Made by a program: the position numbers and the translations under genes
Shown here: piece by piece, positions 1-12,179 of the stretch
Position numbering within the stretch: the first letter of the stretch is position 1
How the letters are laid out: every line of letters starts with the position of its first letter
The notes under the pieces: model-generated
What the model saw: the letters and a program-made list of their open reading frames with translations, nothing else
Databases searched by the model: none
Told to the model about the DNA's origin: nothing
NCBI RefSeq assembly: GCF_018917525.1
Contig: NZ_JAHLOS010000002.1
Location: 124,001-188,000 of the forward strand
Length of the DNA stretch: 64,000 nt
Origin: Enterococcus raffinosus
Lineage (GTDB): Bacteria > Bacillota > Bacilli > Lactobacillales > Enterococcaceae
Direction: 5' to 3'

Positions 1-578
1 CATCCTGCTGAAACAATTGATTGATCTCAATCTCATTTGGTGTTAAAAATGTTACTTTAGCTAAATATTCAGGCGCGATTTCTGGAGTTGGTGCTGGATT
101 TAATACTAAACACACGTTATTCTCCGCACAAAAATCAATTAGGTATCTGATCGTTTCGATTGGAATTTCACATTGCGTGATCACAATATCGGCAGCTAAA
201 ATTTGCGCCTGATACATATCAATCAATGAACGATCAACACACGCGTTCGCCCCTTGCACGAGAATGATCGAATTATCATTTTCTGCGATGGTGATGTAGG
301 CAACGCCCGTTGGTTCAGCAACCTTTTTGATGCATGACGTATCAACCATATTCTCTTGAAAATTTTTTAAGATAATCTCACCATAAGCATCTTCACCGAC
401 ACAACCAATCATCGTCACATCTGCACCCAAGCGTGCCGCAGCAACCGCTTGATTAGCACCCTTTCCTCCTGGCAGCATTTTACTATCGGTGCCAAACATC
501 GTCTCGCCAATCTTAGGAAAACGGTCCGCTTGAACAACTAAATCCAAATTAATGCTGCCAACAACAACGACTTTCATT
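1..578 (-). CDS. rbsK: Ribokinase, C-terminus cut by window edge
   Basis: Phosphorylates ribose to ribose-5-phosphate (PfkB family). The visible 192 residues begin at an ATG with GAGGAG upstream. They contain the PfkB signature GGKGANQ at residues 37-43, and near residues 155-180 the segments LNPAP and LTPNE typical of ribokinases. The ATP-site and catalytic DTxGAGD motifs lie outside the window. The gene sits 121 bp downstream of the nucleoside hydrolase on the same strand, so the ribose freed from nucleosides is the probable substrate. Confidence 0.93.
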
Positions 579-619
579 TAAACTCACTCCTCGTTTGTAT
601 TCATTCACACATCTCGTTT

Positions 620-633
620 TTAAACCGTTTACA
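620..633. promoter_or_regulatory. Possible catabolite-responsive element (cre)
   Basis: TTAAACCGTTTACA matches the CcpA consensus TGWAANCGNTWNCA at all positions but the second. It lies 42 bp upstream of the rbsK start, between rbsK and the nucleoside hydrolase gene, a sensible place for carbon catabolite control. Single motif read by eye. Confidence 0.4.
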
Positions 634-699
634 AAACTTTCAAAGAGAAACAACCGATCTCAATTTTTAAATAAGTTGCCTCTCTCTGGTTTCATCTAT

Positions 700-1653
700 C
701 TATTTTGCTTCTGCATAGACATCTGAATATATTCGGATACACTCTTCAACCAAATCCCAAAAACGCTCCGCATTGATCTTCTTACCTACTTTGGCGTTCG
801 ACGGCTGACCTAGCACATAAAGCTCATCACAAACGGTCCGACCATAGCAAGGTCCACGATTGATATCGATTTCGACATACATTTCCTGTGTTTCAAATAT
901 CTCTGGAGAAATTAGATAACCCACACATGTAGCATCATGCAGAGGACCCGCAGCTAACCCGAAGCATTCAAATTGGCTTTTCAACGTGAAGCGCATAATG
1001 TCACCAAATAGTTTCCCTGCGACATTCCCAACGCCTTCCATACGTTCGATAATATCTTCTGTACAAATTGTTTGATGCGTTAGATCAAGCCCCATCATAA
1101 CAATCGGTGCGCCCGAACTAAAGACGACATGGGCTGCCTCTGGATCGGCAAAAATGTTAAATTCAGCAGATGGTGTGAAGTTCCCTGTTCCATAAGCACC
1201 ACCCATCAAAACAATTTCTTTGATTTTTGGAATGATCAATGGCTCCATTCGCATTGCCACCGCAATATTGGTTAACGGACCAACCGGAACAAGTGTGATA
1301 TCCCCATCGCTCGCCAACAACGTATCAATGATATATTTAACTGCATGTGTTTCTTCTATTTGTCGATGTAATGGACCAAAAACAGGACCATCCAAACCAG
1401 ATTCCCCGTGAACGTTATCAGCTACTACTTGTTCCCGCACCATCGGTTTTGGCATCCCTGCATAGACTTTCGCATCAATCCCCAGCAATTGGCAGACATT
1501 CAATCCATTCACCACTGTTTTGTCTAGCGTTTGATTTCCTGCTACAATAGTGATCCCTAACAAATCAATTTTCGGATGTGCTGCTGCCATCAACATCGTA
1601 ATCGCATCATCATGCCCCGGATCGCAATCTAAAATAATTTTCCGTTTCTCCAT
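700..1653 (-). CDS. Nucleoside hydrolase (RihA/RihB type)
   Basis: Hydrolyses the N-glycosidic bond of ribonucleosides to free base plus ribose in the cytoplasm. The 317-residue length is normal for the family. The calcium-binding N-terminal motif DCDPGHDD is at residues 9-16, and the C-terminal metal/ribose-binding HDA segment (GPLHDATC) is near residue 240. GGGGG lies 7 nt before the ATG. The adjacent ribokinase and the divergent YeiL-type activator reproduce the E. coli yeiL-rihB arrangement, so a pyrimidine-preferring RihB role is likely, but substrate specificity cannot be read from the sequence. Confidence 0.92.
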   Translation of the reverse strand: MEKRKIILDCDPGHDDAITMLMAAAHPKIDLLGITIVAGNQTLDKTVVNGLNVCQLLGIDAKVYAGMPKPMVREQVVADNVHGESGLDGPVFGPLHRQIEETHAVKYIIDTLLASDGDITLVPVGPLTNIAVAMRMEPLIIPKIKEIVLMGGAYGTGNFTPSAEFNIFADPEAAHVVFSSGAPIVMMGLDLTHQTICTEDIIERMEGVGNVAGKLFGDIMRFTLKSQFECFGLAAGPLHDATCVGYLISPEIFETQEMYVEIDINRGPCYGRTVCDELYVLGQPSNAKVGKKINAERFWDLVEECIRIYSDVYAEAK

Positions 1654-1711
1654 TTTATAGCCCCCTAAAAAATTAATTTCCTTTATCTATTTGCATTATA
1701 GTAAGTTCCTG

Positions 1712-1738
1712 CTTATGATAAGTATGAGAATTCTCATA
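1712..1738. promoter_or_regulatory. Two adjacent palindromes in divergent promoter region
   Basis: The 101-bp gap between the divergent hydrolase and regulator genes holds an 11-bp palindrome, CTTATGATAAG (1712-1722), directly followed by a perfect 16-bp palindrome, TATGAGAATTCTCATA (1723-1738). For the hydrolase, a TATAAT -10 box occurs at about 1697-1702 with no good -35, consistent with an activator-dependent promoter. An operator for the neighbouring CRP-family protein is the simplest reading. Confidence 0.5.
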
Positions 1739-1754
1739 TAAGGAGGTAGAAAAA

Positions 1755-2425
1755 ATGAAGAAGTTGCAAAACGAAAAATTAAAACAGCAATTCATTCGAT
1801 CATCGACTACCTTGATCAGTTTTCCTTCGATGTCAGTTTAGATACGCAATTATTTTTCTTTCCGGCCAACAGCTACATTGTCAAGGAAGATCACCAACCT
1901 ACGCATTTATTCTACTTAGTGAAGGGCAAAGCCAAATTATACGACACCTTAGCCAATGGAAAAGTCGCTCTGATTGATTTCTTTTCCCCACCTTGTTTTA
2001 TCGGTGAGATGGAGCTCGTTGATGAAAACCAAACTGCCTTTAGCGTCCAAGCAATCGAGGACTGTTGGTGCTTAGCCTTATCGAGACAAGACTGTCAGAA
2101 ACGATTACTAGAGGATGCGCTCTTTCTCCAAAAGCTCTGCATCTACTTTGCTCATAAAAATTATCGAAACATCAAAGCTTCAACTCAAAATCAGGGCTTT
2201 CCGCTTTCACAACGTTTAGCGGCCTTTATTCTTTTAACACAAAACGAAGGGACTTACCGTGAGAAACACACTCAAGTCGCCGAATATTTAGGTGTTTCCT
2301 ATCGTCATCTTCTTTTCGTGATTGCACAGTTTGTGGAGGATGGCTACCTGAAAAAAATAAAAAAGGGGTACCTTATTCTAGACGTTCATAAGTTGACCCA
2401 ACTCGCCGCTGAAGTAAAAGCCTAA
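1755..2425 (+). pseudogene. yeiL: YeiL-like CRP/FNR-family activator, frameshifted near N-terminus
   Basis: A good ribosome-binding site (AAGGAGG) precedes ATG 1755, which opens [16 protein letters not shown] and then runs into a stop at 1839-1841. The rest of the protein is in the frame one base back and is open to 2425. Restoring one base at about 1803-1806 gives a continuous protein of about 223 residues: a cyclic-nucleotide-binding-like barrel (residues about 20-110), then a winged-helix region with [17 protein letters not shown] near residue 170. The sequence closely resembles E. coli YeiL as I remember it. In frame, a GTG at 1919 would give only a truncated protein. The frameshift could be a true mutation, a sequencing error or, least likely, programmed. 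Confidence 0.75.
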
Positions 2426-2474
2426 AAAAGCATCCAGCAACAATCACAAGTGATTGTTATCGGATGCTTTTTTG
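2424..2474. terminator. Bidirectional terminator between yeiL and truA
   Basis: Long inverted repeat: AAAAAAGCATCC and CAATCAC pair with TGATTG and GGATGCTTTTTT. A-run and T-run flank the stem, so it can serve both convergent genes. Confidence 0.85.
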
Positions 2475-3221
2475 TTATTCATATTTTACTTCGGCTAAAT
2501 ACAAGCCTTCTGGATGAGCAGTTGGTCCAGCGGCATTACGATCCTTCGCTTCAATAATCGCTGGAATACTCTCCGCCGGGATACGCCCATTCCCAATTTT
2601 TAGTAGGGTTCCGACTAATATCCGAATCATCTTATACAGAAAACCATTCCCTCTAAAAATAAAGGTCAATTCCGTCTCATCTTCATTCACAACCAAATCC
2701 GCTTGATAGATCGTCCGGACCTTATCCTCGATCGAACCACCTGTCGCACAAAAAGAGGTGAAATCATGTGTGCCTAGTAAATCTGGCAATGCCCGACGAA
2801 TCAAATCTAAGTCTAATGGATAAGGGTAATAAGCCGCATAATAACGGCGAAAGGGACTTCGCGGCTTAGCTATTTGAACTTTGAAATGGTACGTCTTCTC
2901 GACGACATGATACCGCGCATGAAAATCGTCCGCTACAATTTCTACTGAAGAAACCGCGATATCTTCAGGCGTCTGGGTATCTAATGCGAACCGCATCCGC
3001 TCTAACGGTCGTTCCTGCGGATAATCAAAATGAATCACTTGTCCGATTGCATGGACTCCAGCATCTGTTCGACCAGATCCAAAAATCGTCACTGGCTGTC
3101 CATTATTCATTTTTTGTAACGTCTTTTCGACTTCTTCCTGTACCGTTCGCCCATTTGGCTGTCGTTGAAACCCATTAAAATTTGTACCATCATAAGCAAT
3201 CACTGCTTTATATCTGACCAT
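2475..3221 (-). CDS. truA: tRNA pseudouridine(38-40) synthase TruA
   Basis: Isomerises uridines 38-40 in the anticodon arm of tRNAs. The 248-residue protein has the TruA catalytic segment GRTDAGVHA at about residues 50-58, with the nucleophilic Asp at 53, and [13 protein letters not shown] near the C-terminus. AGGAG lies 6 nt before the ATG. In many Firmicutes truA closes the ecfA1-ecfA2-ecfT cluster and is followed by rplM-rpsI. Here an extra gene separates it from ecfT, and rplM-rpsI do not follow. Confidence 0.97.
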   Translation of the reverse strand: MVRYKAVIAYDGTNFNGFQRQPNGRTVQEEVEKTLQKMNNGQPVTIFGSGRTDAGVHAIGQVIHFDYPQERPLERMRFALDTQTPEDIAVSSVEIVADDFHARYHVVEKTYHFKVQIAKPRSPFRRYYAAYYPYPLDLDLIRRALPDLLGTHDFTSFCATGGSIEDKVRTIYQADLVVNEDETELTFIFRGNGFLYKMIRILVGTLLKIGNGRIPAESIPAIIEAKDRNAAGPTAHPEGLYLAEVKYE

Positions 3222-3319
3222 GCTATTCTCCTATTTCCTATTAATGAACCCGATTGTTAAGGTTAGATCTATGATCCATCTCCTCAACTAATTTCTGCCG
3301 GAGTCATTATAGCAGCTTT

Positions 3320-3892
3320 TTATTCGAAATCCAACGCACTTAAATCCTCTGATTGATAGTTGTTACTGCCCGGTAGTGACTTTTTATACTTCCAACAAAC
3401 AATCGCCTCTTGCAAAGAGCGACCTTGATTATCTGCAAAGAAATCACGAATGTAGGTATTGTATTCAAATTGCGCATCAATTTTCTGCGGTTTTTTCGCT
3501 GCGATTTCAGGATAGATTTCAATCGCTTCGCGGTATGTTTTTCCGGCATTTGCCTTCAGCCATTTTTGAAAAGCAACTTTAAAAGTAAAGGAACTACCAA
3601 GTTCTCTTTTGAAAAAAGCGCGATGAACTTCTGAAAAAACAATATTCTCTTCAATCAAACTTTCCAGCGTTAATTCTGCTGTACGAACCGACCGTTTTTC
3701 CTTCATTGGTCTTGCTAAGTGTTCACCCGTTCGCAAAAAATATTCGATCCGTTCATTTAGTTCTGCTTTACTTCCTGATTTAGATAATCCATGTTCCTGA
3801 CAGAAAGCTTGTAGTTCTGCTTTCAAATAATAATATTCTCGAAATATTTCTGGCTTCAATCCAATTTGCAGTATTGGACGTTCTTCAGTCAT
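3320..3892 (-). CDS. Unknown protein with SAP-like N-terminal helix pair
   Basis: 190 residues, starting at the ATG with GGAGG 6 nt upstream. An in-frame ATG nine codons earlier lacks a site. Residues about 20-50 (LKAELQAFCQEHGLSKSGSK, then AELNERI) have the look of a SAP motif, a short helix-turn-helix sometimes used for nucleic-acid binding. The C-terminal half (about 90-180) resembles the DUF6434 type seen with SAP segments, but I cannot confirm that. There is no signal peptide or membrane segment. It lies between ecfT and truA on the same strand, with gaps of about 100 bp on either side. No function is proposed. Confidence 0.65.
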   Translation of the reverse strand: MTEERPILQIGLKPEIFREYYYLKAELQAFCQEHGLSKSGSKAELNERIEYFLRTGEHLARPMKEKRSVRTAELTLESLIEENIVFSEVHRAFFKRELGSSFTFKVAFQKWLKANAGKTYREAIEIYPEIAAKKPQKIDAQFEYNTYIRDFFADNQGRSLQEAIVCWKYKKSLPGSNNYQSEDLSALDFE

Positions 3893-4002
3893 TTTTTCTC
3901 CTCCAATTGCTTGCTCCATTCATCCTACCATAAAGAAACGATCATTGAACCTACAAGTTAAAATTACCAAAAGCTCAAAAAAAAGCCTGGATCACTCCAA
4001 GC

Positions 4003-4800
4003 TTAACTGCGTAAAAAGATTAAAATGACTGTTGCGAGAGCAAAAACAACGAGAACGATCGTATCTCGTGATGCCCACTTTAATTTGCGATACTTGCTTC
4101 GGCCTTCACCGCCGCGATATCCGCGAGCTTCCATCGCAGTCGCCAAATCCTCTGCACGATTAAAGCTGCTGACAAATAAAGGAATCAATAACGGTACTAT
4201 TGCTTTGACTTTCTGAATCAAATTTCCATCACTGAAGTCAACACCACGAGCACGCTGAGCATTCATGATCTTTTCCGTTTCATCCATCAATGTTGGCACA
4301 AACCGCAAAGCGATCGATAACATCAAGGCAATCTCATGTACCGGCAAGTGAAATCTTTTTAAAGGATTTAACAATGATTCAATCGCATCAGACATTGATA
4401 ACGGCGGCGTTGTCAATGTTAGTAACGTCGACATAAAAATAATTAGAACAAACCGGCAAAAGATAAATAGCCCGTTTTGGATTCCATAAGAAGAAAGACT
4501 AAAGACGCCCCACGACCAATACAAGGTTCCGCCTCGCGTAAACAACATCTGCAACGCGACTGTAAAAATAATTAACCAAATTAGTGGTCTAACACCCTTC
4601 AAAAAGAAGTTCAAATTAATTTTAGATAGGAATACTGCGAACATCGTGAAAGCTCCTAAAAATAGATAGCTCTGCCAGTTATTCGCCAAAAAAATAATTC
4701 CGATAAAATAAAAACTTGCGACCAATTTTGCTCGTGGATCCAAACGGTGAATCAGAGAATCACCTGGAATATAACGACCAAAAATCAATTTATTCATCAT
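4003..4800 (-). CDS. ecfT: ECF transporter transmembrane component EcfT
   Basis: Membrane scaffold of the group II energy-coupling factor transporters, which pairs with interchangeable vitamin-binding S-components. About 265 residues with hydrophobic segments through the first two thirds. The two coupling signatures ARGVDF (near residue 185) and EARGYRGG (near residue 225) bind the ATPases. The start is taken at the ATG at 4800, 8 nt after GGGAGG. It overlaps the ecfA2 stop by 11 bp, so the two are probably translationally coupled. Confidence 0.95.
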   Translation of the reverse strand: MMNKLIFGRYIPGDSLIHRLDPRAKLVASFYFIGIIFLANNWQSYLFLGAFTMFAVFLSKINLNFFLKGVRPLIWLIIFTVALQMLFTRGGTLYWSWGVFSLSSYGIQNGLFIFCRFVLIIFMSTLLTLTTPPLSMSDAIESLLNPLKRFHLPVHEIALMLSIALRFVPTLMDETEKIMNAQRARGVDFSDGNLIQKVKAIVPLLIPLFVSSFNRAEDLATAMEARGYRGGEGRSKYRKLKWASRDTIVLVVFALATVILIFLRS

Positions 4801-5659
4801 GAGCAGGACCTCCCGCAAATTTTACAATCCAGTCCGCCAACTCATTTTCAGTTAAAGGCAACTCTTCAAAATCCACGCCACGGGCCTGCATTTTTTCAGC
4901 AAAAGCAGTTGCCTGAGGTACACCTAGTTGCTTTTCCTTTAACCAAGCAACATCTTCAAACACAGTTTGCGGATCACCGTGTTTTGCCACATGTCCTTTT
5001 TCTAAAACATAAACATAATCAGCAAAATTCGCGACGTCATCCATTAAATGTGTGACCAGGACAATTGTTATGTTTTTTTTCTGATGAAGGTGCCAAAACA
5101 TTTCCATCATCTCTTTACGACCTAACGGATCTAAGCCAGCTGTCGGCTCGTCTAAGACCAAAACCTCAGGTTCCATAGCCAAAACACCAGCAATCGCTAC
5201 ACGGCGCATTTGTCCGCCAGAAAGCTCGAATGGTGAACGATCAAGATATTCTTCACCGAGTCCAACTAACTTTAAGTTTTCCTTTGCCAAAGCCAACGCT
5301 TCTTCTTCGCTAACACCGAAATTCTTTGGTCCAAAAGCAATGTCCTTTGCTACAGTTTCTTCAAAAAGTTGAGCTTCTGGAAACTGAAAAACAATCCCTA
5401 CTTTTTTTCGTACAGGTTTCAAATTCTTATTGTCTGTCGTGGGTGTAATCGTTCGATCACCGATCACAACTTGACCATCAGTTGGCTTCAATAATGCATT
5501 CAAGTGTTGTAACAAGGTCGACTTACCACTACCAGTATGCCCTACCAGTGCGGTGTAAGAACCCTCTTTAATATTCAAATCAATATCATAAAGTGCCCGT
5601 TGTTCAAAGGGAGTATTCGGTTGATAAACGTAGCTTACTTTTTCAAAACGGATGTCCAT
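4790..5659 (-). CDS. ecfA2: ECF transporter ATPase EcfA2
   Basis: One of the two ATPases driving vitamin uptake by ECF transporters. 289 residues. Walker A is GHTGSGKS at 40-47, Q-loop [11 protein letters not shown] near 91, signature LSGGQ at 146-150, and Walker B ends in [10 protein letters not shown] near 169. It overlaps ecfA1 by 25 bp and ecfT by 11 bp, a compact three-gene operon. The order ecfA1-ecfA2-ecfT is the standard one in Firmicutes. Confidence 0.97.
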   Translation of the reverse strand: MDIRFEKVSYVYQPNTPFEQRALYDIDLNIKEGSYTALVGHTGSGKSTLLQHLNALLKPTDGQVVIGDRTITPTTDNKNLKPVRKKVGIVFQFPEAQLFEETVAKDIAFGPKNFGVSEEEALALAKENLKLVGLGEEYLDRSPFELSGGQMRRVAIAGVLAMEPEVLVLDEPTAGLDPLGRKEMMEMFWHLHQKKNITIVLVTHLMDDVANFADYVYVLEKGHVAKHGDPQTVFEDVAWLKEKQLGVPQATAFAEKMQARGVDFEELPLTENELADWIVKFAGGPAHDE

Positions 5660-6471
5660 AACCAGTCCATCATCCCTTCTTCATCCAAATAGTTCGCAGG
5701 CACATTCACACCACGAGCCTTTAATGCTGATTTTAACTTCTCAGGAAATGGTAAATCTAGTCCCAACGAAACTAATTCCGGTCCAGCAGAAAAAATTTCA
5801 TCTGGGGTTCCTTCTTGATACAGTTCCCCGTCCCTCATCACTAAAATGCGATTGGCCCTAGCCGCTTCATCAATGTCATGAGTGATAGAAATAACTGTCA
5901 GATCACTCTCTTCTTTAATTTTGCGAATAGTTGCAATAACATCATCTCGACCTTCAGGATCTAACATACTTGTTGCTTCATCCAAAATGATGATGTCAGG
6001 ACGCAAGGCTACTACCCCTGCAATTGCCACTCGTTGCTTTTGTCCACCAGACAGACGGGCAGGCTCACGCGTTGCAAATTCTTGCATTTTTACTTTTTCC
6101 AAGGCATCTTGAACACGACGCTGCATCTCGCTTCGTTCAATTCCCTGATTTTCCAACCCGAAGGCTACATCATCTTCGACTGTCGCTCCGACAAATTGAT
6201 TGTCCGGATTTTGAAAAACCATTCCGACCATTCGACGTATGTCCCAAACAGATTCCTCCGATAATGCCATCCCTCCGACAGTAACCGTTCCTTTTTGAGG
6301 CAAATGCAAACCGTTGATTGCTTTGGCTAATGTTGATTTTCCTGAGCCATTGTGCCCAACAATCGCGATCCACTCGCCTTTATTAATCGAAAAGCTAATA
6401 TCCTTTAAAGCAGGAGTCGCTTCCTCTTGATAACTAAATTCAATTTGATTGATTTCAATAATTGGCTTCAT
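5635..6471 (-). CDS. ecfA1: ECF transporter ATPase EcfA1
   Basis: Partner ATPase of EcfA2. 278 residues. Walker A is GHNGSGKS at 39-46, Q-loop [10 protein letters not shown] near 86, signature LSGGQKQR at 140, and Walker B ends in [10 protein letters not shown] near 163. The ATG follows AAAGGTG. It is the first gene of the ecf module, separated from rplQ by a terminator-bearing element of about 250 bp, so it probably has its own promoter. None was confidently recognised. Confidence 0.97.
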   Translation of the reverse strand: MKPIIEINQIEFSYQEEATPALKDISFSINKGEWIAIVGHNGSGKSTLAKAINGLHLPQKGTVTVGGMALSEESVWDIRRMVGMVFQNPDNQFVGATVEDDVAFGLENQGIERSEMQRRVQDALEKVKMQEFATREPARLSGGQKQRVAIAGVVALRPDIIILDEATSMLDPEGRDDVIATIRKIKEESDLTVISITHDIDEAARANRILVMRDGELYQEGTPDEIFSAGPELVSLGLDLPFPEKLKSALKARGVNVPANYLDEEGMMDWLWTSVLKK

Positions 6472-6597
6472 GGTTACACCTTTCCGCTTCTTTGCAAATA
6501 TGTACTAAGACTAGCAAAAAAGCTTCACTTTATCAATCCTTGATACTCAATAAAATGCTTTTGTATACCGATCTGTCTTGACAGTGTTTTTGGGTAT

Positions 6598-6713
6598 AAA
6601 AAAACACTTTATGATGAGTGCCAGCTTCCCAGACATTCTGGGAAGCGGCGCTGAGCTAGACTCGGAGAAAATCTCCAACATCATAACACTCTAAAAGAAT
6701 CATCTATAAAGTG
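6598..6713 (-). ncRNA. L17 downstream element with terminal terminator
   Basis: Directly after rplQ the transcript can form an outer stem, CACTTTATAGATG with CATCATAAAGTG (one bulged A), closed before seven U residues. Inside are at least two more hairpins: GGAGATTTTCTCC, and CTTCCCAGA with TCTGGGAAG. Position, nested multistem shape and the terminal T-run fit the 'L17 downstream element' RNA motif described for Lactobacillales 3' regions of rplQ operons. The assignment rests on context and shape, not on a covariance search. It ends the ribosomal superoperon. Confidence 0.65.
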
Positions 6714-6724
6714 AAGAGTGATTA

Positions 6725-7105
6725 TTATACAAGTTCTAAAACAACCATAGGGGCGTTGTCGCCGCGACGAGGTTCAGTTTTCAAGATACGAGTGTATCCA
6801 CCTTGACGTTCAGCGTAACGAGGAGCAATATCGTTAAATAATTTTTGCAATGCAGTTTCAGTAACGATTTCTTCGTTTTCTTCGCGAACATCAGCGACTT
6901 CATTACGTACAAAGCTTGCAGCTTGGCGACGTGCATGAAGATCCCCGCGTTTTCCTAAAGTAATCATCTTTTCAGCAGTTGAACGAACTTCTTTCGCACG
7001 AGCTTCAGTCGTAACGATACGTTCGTTGATAATTAAGTCAGTTGTTAAGTCACGCAACATTGCCTTACGTTGGCTAGATGTGCGTCCTAATTTACGATAA
7101 CTCAC
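6725..7105 (-). CDS. rplQ: 50S ribosomal protein L17
   Basis: Large-subunit protein near the exit tunnel. 126 residues, normal length, starting [20 protein letters not shown], which is characteristic. Last gene of the alpha operon, 27 bp after rpoA, and followed by a structured terminator. Confidence 0.99.
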   Translation of the reverse strand: MSYRKLGRTSSQRKAMLRDLTTDLIINERIVTTEARAKEVRSTAEKMITLGKRGDLHARRQAASFVRNEVADVREENEEIVTETALQKLFNDIAPRYAERQGGYTRILKTEPRRGDNAPMVVLELV

Positions 7106-7132
7106 GTAGGTTTCCCTCCTTTGTCAACAATA

Positions 7133-8071
7133 TTAATCGTCTTTACGTAGTCCTAAACCAAGATCATGTAACTTAGCCTTAACTTCTTCAAGTGATTTAC
7201 GACCCAAATTACGTACTTTGATCATTTCAGGTTCAGATTTATTCGTTAATTCTTGAACCGTATTAATTCCGGCACGTTTCAAGCAATTGTACGAACGTAC
7301 AGACAGGTCTAGTTCTTCGATGGTCATTTCCAACATTTTTTCTTTTTGTGTTTCTTCTTTTTCTACCATGATTTCAGCATTTTTCGCTTCATCAGTAAGA
7401 TTTACAAAAATATCTAAATGCTCGGTTAAAATTTTCGCTGCAAGACTCAATGCTTCTTGAGCAATGATCGATCCGTCAGTCCAAATTTCCATCGTTAATT
7501 TATCGAAGTCATCACGACGACCAACACGTGTATTTTCAACTTGATAGTTTACTTTACGTACCGGTGTATAGATAGAATCGACCGGAAGGACACCGATAGG
7601 CATATCTTCCTTTTTATTTTCGTCTGCTTGAACATAGCCTCGACCAGGTTTTACTGTTAGGCGAGCATGGAATGTCGCACCTTCAGCAACAGTACAAATG
7701 TACATATCTTTATTCAAGATTTCAACGTCGCTGTCAACGATAATATCGCCGGCAGTTACCGTAGCTGGTCCAGTAATATCGATCTCAAGGGTTTTTTCTT
7801 CTTCCGCAAATAATTTCAACGCTAAACCTTTGATATTCAAGATGATTTGTACAACGTCTTCTCTTACACCTTTGATGGTTGAAAATTCGTGTAACACCCC
7901 ATCGATTTGAATATTGGTAATGGCAGCGCCCGGTAAAGAAGAAAGTAGAATACGACGTAGAGAATTACCTAAAGTAGTTCCATAACCTCTTTCCAAAGGT
8001 TCAACAACGAACTTGCCATAATCTCTGTCTTCATCAATTTTTGTGATTCTTGGTTTTTCGAATTCAATCAT
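7133..8071 (-). CDS. rpoA: DNA-directed RNA polymerase subunit alpha
   Basis: Assembles the polymerase core; its C-terminal domain contacts UP elements and activators. 312 residues: dimerisation domain about 1-230 (including the [14 protein letters not shown] segment), an acidic linker, and a C-terminal domain from about 245 with [14 protein letters not shown] and [12 protein letters not shown]. Normal position between rpsK and rplQ. Confidence 0.99.
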   Translation of the reverse strand: MIEFEKPRITKIDEDRDYGKFVVEPLERGYGTTLGNSLRRILLSSLPGAAITNIQIDGVLHEFSTIKGVREDVVQIILNIKGLALKLFAEEEKTLEIDITGPATVTAGDIIVDSDVEILNKDMYICTVAEGATFHARLTVKPGRGYVQADENKKEDMPIGVLPVDSIYTPVRKVNYQVENTRVGRRDDFDKLTMEIWTDGSIIAQEALSLAAKILTEHLDIFVNLTDEAKNAEIMVEKEETQKEKMLEMTIEELDLSVRSYNCLKRAGINTVQELTNKSEPEMIKVRNLGRKSLEEVKAKLHDLGLGLRKDD

Positions 8072-8150
8072 TCTTGTCTTTTACCCCTTTCAAAACGAAA
8101 AGTGTCTTGTTCAATGACGTTCCTGTAAAACTCATAGAGTTGGGCACTCA

Positions 8151-8540
8151 TTAAACACGACGGCGTTTTGGAGGGCGGCATCCATTATGAGGTACTGGAG
8201 TCACGTCACGAATTGCAGTTACTTCTAAACCAGTTGCTTGCAATGAACGAATCGCTGCTTCACGACCAGAACCAGGTCCTTTAACAGTGACTTCAACACT
8301 TTTCAATCCATGTTCCATTGCAGCTTTTGTTGCAGTTTCAGCAGCCATTTGAGCAGCGAAAGGAGTTGATTTCTTACTACCTTTGAAACCTAATGAACCT
8401 GCAGATGACCATGCGACAGCGTTACCGCTAGCATCAGTGATCATGACGATTGTATTATTGAAAGTCGAATGAATATGAGCAATACCTGTTTCGATATTCT
8501 TCTTCACACGACGTTTACGATTGACTTTCTTTGCTACCAT
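8151..8540 (-). CDS. rpsK: 30S ribosomal protein S11
   Basis: Small-subunit platform protein, 129 residues, with the typical [13 protein letters not shown] segment and the basic C-terminus [10 protein letters not shown]. Lies 25 bp after rpsM in the alpha operon. Confidence 0.99.
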   Translation of the reverse strand: MVAKKVNRKRRVKKNIETGIAHIHSTFNNTIVMITDASGNAVAWSSAGSLGFKGSKKSTPFAAQMAAETATKAAMEHGLKSVEVTVKGPGSGREAAIRSLQATGLEVTAIRDVTPVPHNGCRPPKRRRV

Positions 8541-8564
8541 GAAGATTTATACCTCCTTCACTAA

Positions 8565-8930
8565 TTATTTTTTCTTGCCGGCAATAGCGCGAGCTGGGCC
8601 TTTACGAGTACGAGCATTGTTCTTAGTGTTTTGTCCACGTGTAGGCAAGCCACGACGATGACGAATTCCACGGTATGAACCGATTTCCATCAAACGTTTG
8701 ATGTTCAAGTTAGTTTCACGACGAAGATCGCCTTCAACTTTTAATTTATCAACTTCAGCACGGATAGCGTCTGTTTGTTCATTCGTTAAGTCACGTACAC
8801 GAACATCTTCAGAAACGCCTGCATTGGCTAAAATTTGTTTCGCTGTAGTATTTCCGATACCAAAAATATAAGTAAGCGAAATTACCACGCGTTTATCACG
8901 AGGAATATCTACTCCTGCAATACGAGCCAT
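8565..8930 (-). CDS. rpsM: 30S ribosomal protein S13
   Basis: Small-subunit head protein that contacts P-site tRNA and the intersubunit bridge. 121 residues, starting [20 protein letters not shown], with [18 protein letters not shown] near the C-terminus that enters the decoding region. Confidence 0.99.
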   Translation of the reverse strand: MARIAGVDIPRDKRVVISLTYIFGIGNTTAKQILANAGVSEDVRVRDLTNEQTDAIRAEVDKLKVEGDLRRETNLNIKRLMEIGSYRGIRHRRGLPTRGQNTKNNARTRKGPARAIAGKKK

Positions 8931-8948
8931 ACTTATTTACACCTCCAA

Positions 8949-9065
8949 TTATCCTTGACGTTGTTTATGTTTTGGGTTTGCTGGGCAAATCACCATAACG
9001 CGTCCATTACGACGAATTACTTTACAATGTTCACACATTGGTTTTACTGATGGTCTTACTTTCAT
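8949..9065 (-). CDS. rpmJ: 50S ribosomal protein L36 (zinc-binding form)
   Basis: 38-residue protein [17 protein letters not shown]..., ending KHKQRQG. It has the zinc ligands Cys-X2-Cys (11, 14), a third Cys at 27 and a His near 33, so it is the zinc-dependent form. AGGAGG precedes the ATG. It sits in the usual place between infA and rpsM. Confidence 0.98.
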   Translation of the reverse strand: MKVRPSVKPMCEHCKVIRRNGRVMVICPANPKHKQRQG

Positions 9066-9098
9066 GATTATACCTCCTGAAGTTTTACGGAGTACAAC

Positions 9099-9317
9099 TT
9101 ACTTAAAGCGATAGGTAATGCGACCACGGCTCAAATCATATGGAGAAAGTTCTACTGTAACTTTATCTCCAGGTAAGATTCGAATATAATACATCCGGAT
9201 TTTACCAGATACGTGTGCAAGAACTTCGTGTCCGTTTTCCAATTCGACTTTAAACATTGCATTCGGCAAAGTTTCGACGACTGTTCCTTCGATTTCAATC
9301 ATATCTTCTTTTGCCAC
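9099..9317 (-). CDS. infA: Translation initiation factor IF-1
   Basis: 72-residue S1-fold protein that occupies the A site during initiation. The start is GTG at 9317 (then [12 protein letters not shown]), with AAGGAGG upstream. The frame is open further upstream but has no site and no family similarity. It ends RGRITYRFK, as usual. Confidence 0.98.
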   Translation of the reverse strand: MAKEDMIEIEGTVVETLPNAMFKVELENGHEVLAHVSGKIRMYYIRILPGDKVTVELSPYDLSRGRITYRFK

Positions 9318-9493
9318 GCAGAGTACCTCCTTGTAGTTGTTTCGCATTTTCACACGATAAAATGGCGGAAACTGCAGTTCCCACCGTAATTCTAAAGTTA
9401 AACTTCCAAAAAAGCTAGAAGTCGGACTGACAAATTCTATCATAAAACATCGAACTTGGCAAGATAAACTGCATCTCAAGTCGGCAGGCAAAA

Positions 9494-11504
<2,011 letters not shown>

Positions 11505-11505
<1 letters not shown>

Positions 11506-11945
11506 TAAATCACCTCGATTGAACCACCAGCAGCTTCAATTGTTTCTTGAGCATGTTTAGAGAATTTTGCTGCTTTAACGGTTAGTTTTTTATCTAATGA
11601 TCCGTTTCCTAAAACTTTGATTCCAGCTTTTTCGTTTTTCACAATTCCAGCTTCAACTAAAGCAACTGGTGTTACTTCAGCTCCATCTTCAAAACGATTT
11701 AAGACATCTAAATTGATTACAGCGTATTCTTTACGATTCACGTTAGTAAATCCGCGTTTTGGTAAACGACGGAATAAAGGAGTTTGTCCACCTTCAAAAC
11801 CTAAACGTACACCGCCGCCTGAACGAGCCTTTTGACCTTTTTGACCACGTCCAGATGTTTTTCCGTTACCTGATGAAGTACCACGTCCAACGCGGTTGCG
11901 AACTTTACGTGAACCTTCGGCAGGTTGTAATTCATGAAGTTTCAT
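11505..11945 (-). CDS. rplO: 50S ribosomal protein L15
   Basis: 146-residue large-subunit protein with a very basic glycine-rich N-terminal extension ([20 protein letters not shown]) that threads into 23S rRNA. Part of the spc operon. Confidence 0.99.
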
Positions 11946-11985
11946 TATATTGGCACCTCCTTAGATTTTAATCATCATTGTTTTA

Positions 11986-12165
11986 TTAAACTTCTTCTAC
12001 GTCCACTAAATGAGACACTGTGTTAACCATACCTTTGATTGCATCATTAGCAGGTTTAACAACTGTGCTGTTCATTTTTTTAAGACCCAACGCTTTAACA
12101 GTGTCGCGTTGGTTTTGAGGACGTCCGATAATACTGCGTTTTAAAGTAATTTTTAATTCAGCCAT
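11986..12165 (-). CDS. rpmD: 50S ribosomal protein L30
   Basis: 59 residues, [20 protein letters not shown] through [10 protein letters not shown], the usual short bacterial L30. The ATG at 12165 is used. An ATG 5 bp upstream opens a five-codon frame and lies closer to AAGGAGG, but it cannot encode the protein. Confidence 0.97.
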   Translation of the reverse strand: MAELKITLKRSIIGRPQNQRDTVKALGLKKMNSTVVKPANDAIKGMVNTVSHLVDVEEV

Positions 12166-12179
12166 GTCATTCGTCCTCC

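Noticed and set aside
9318-9491. 58-codon N-terminal extension of IF-1
   Set aside because: Bacterial IF-1 is about 72 residues, and the GTG at 9317 has a strong site.
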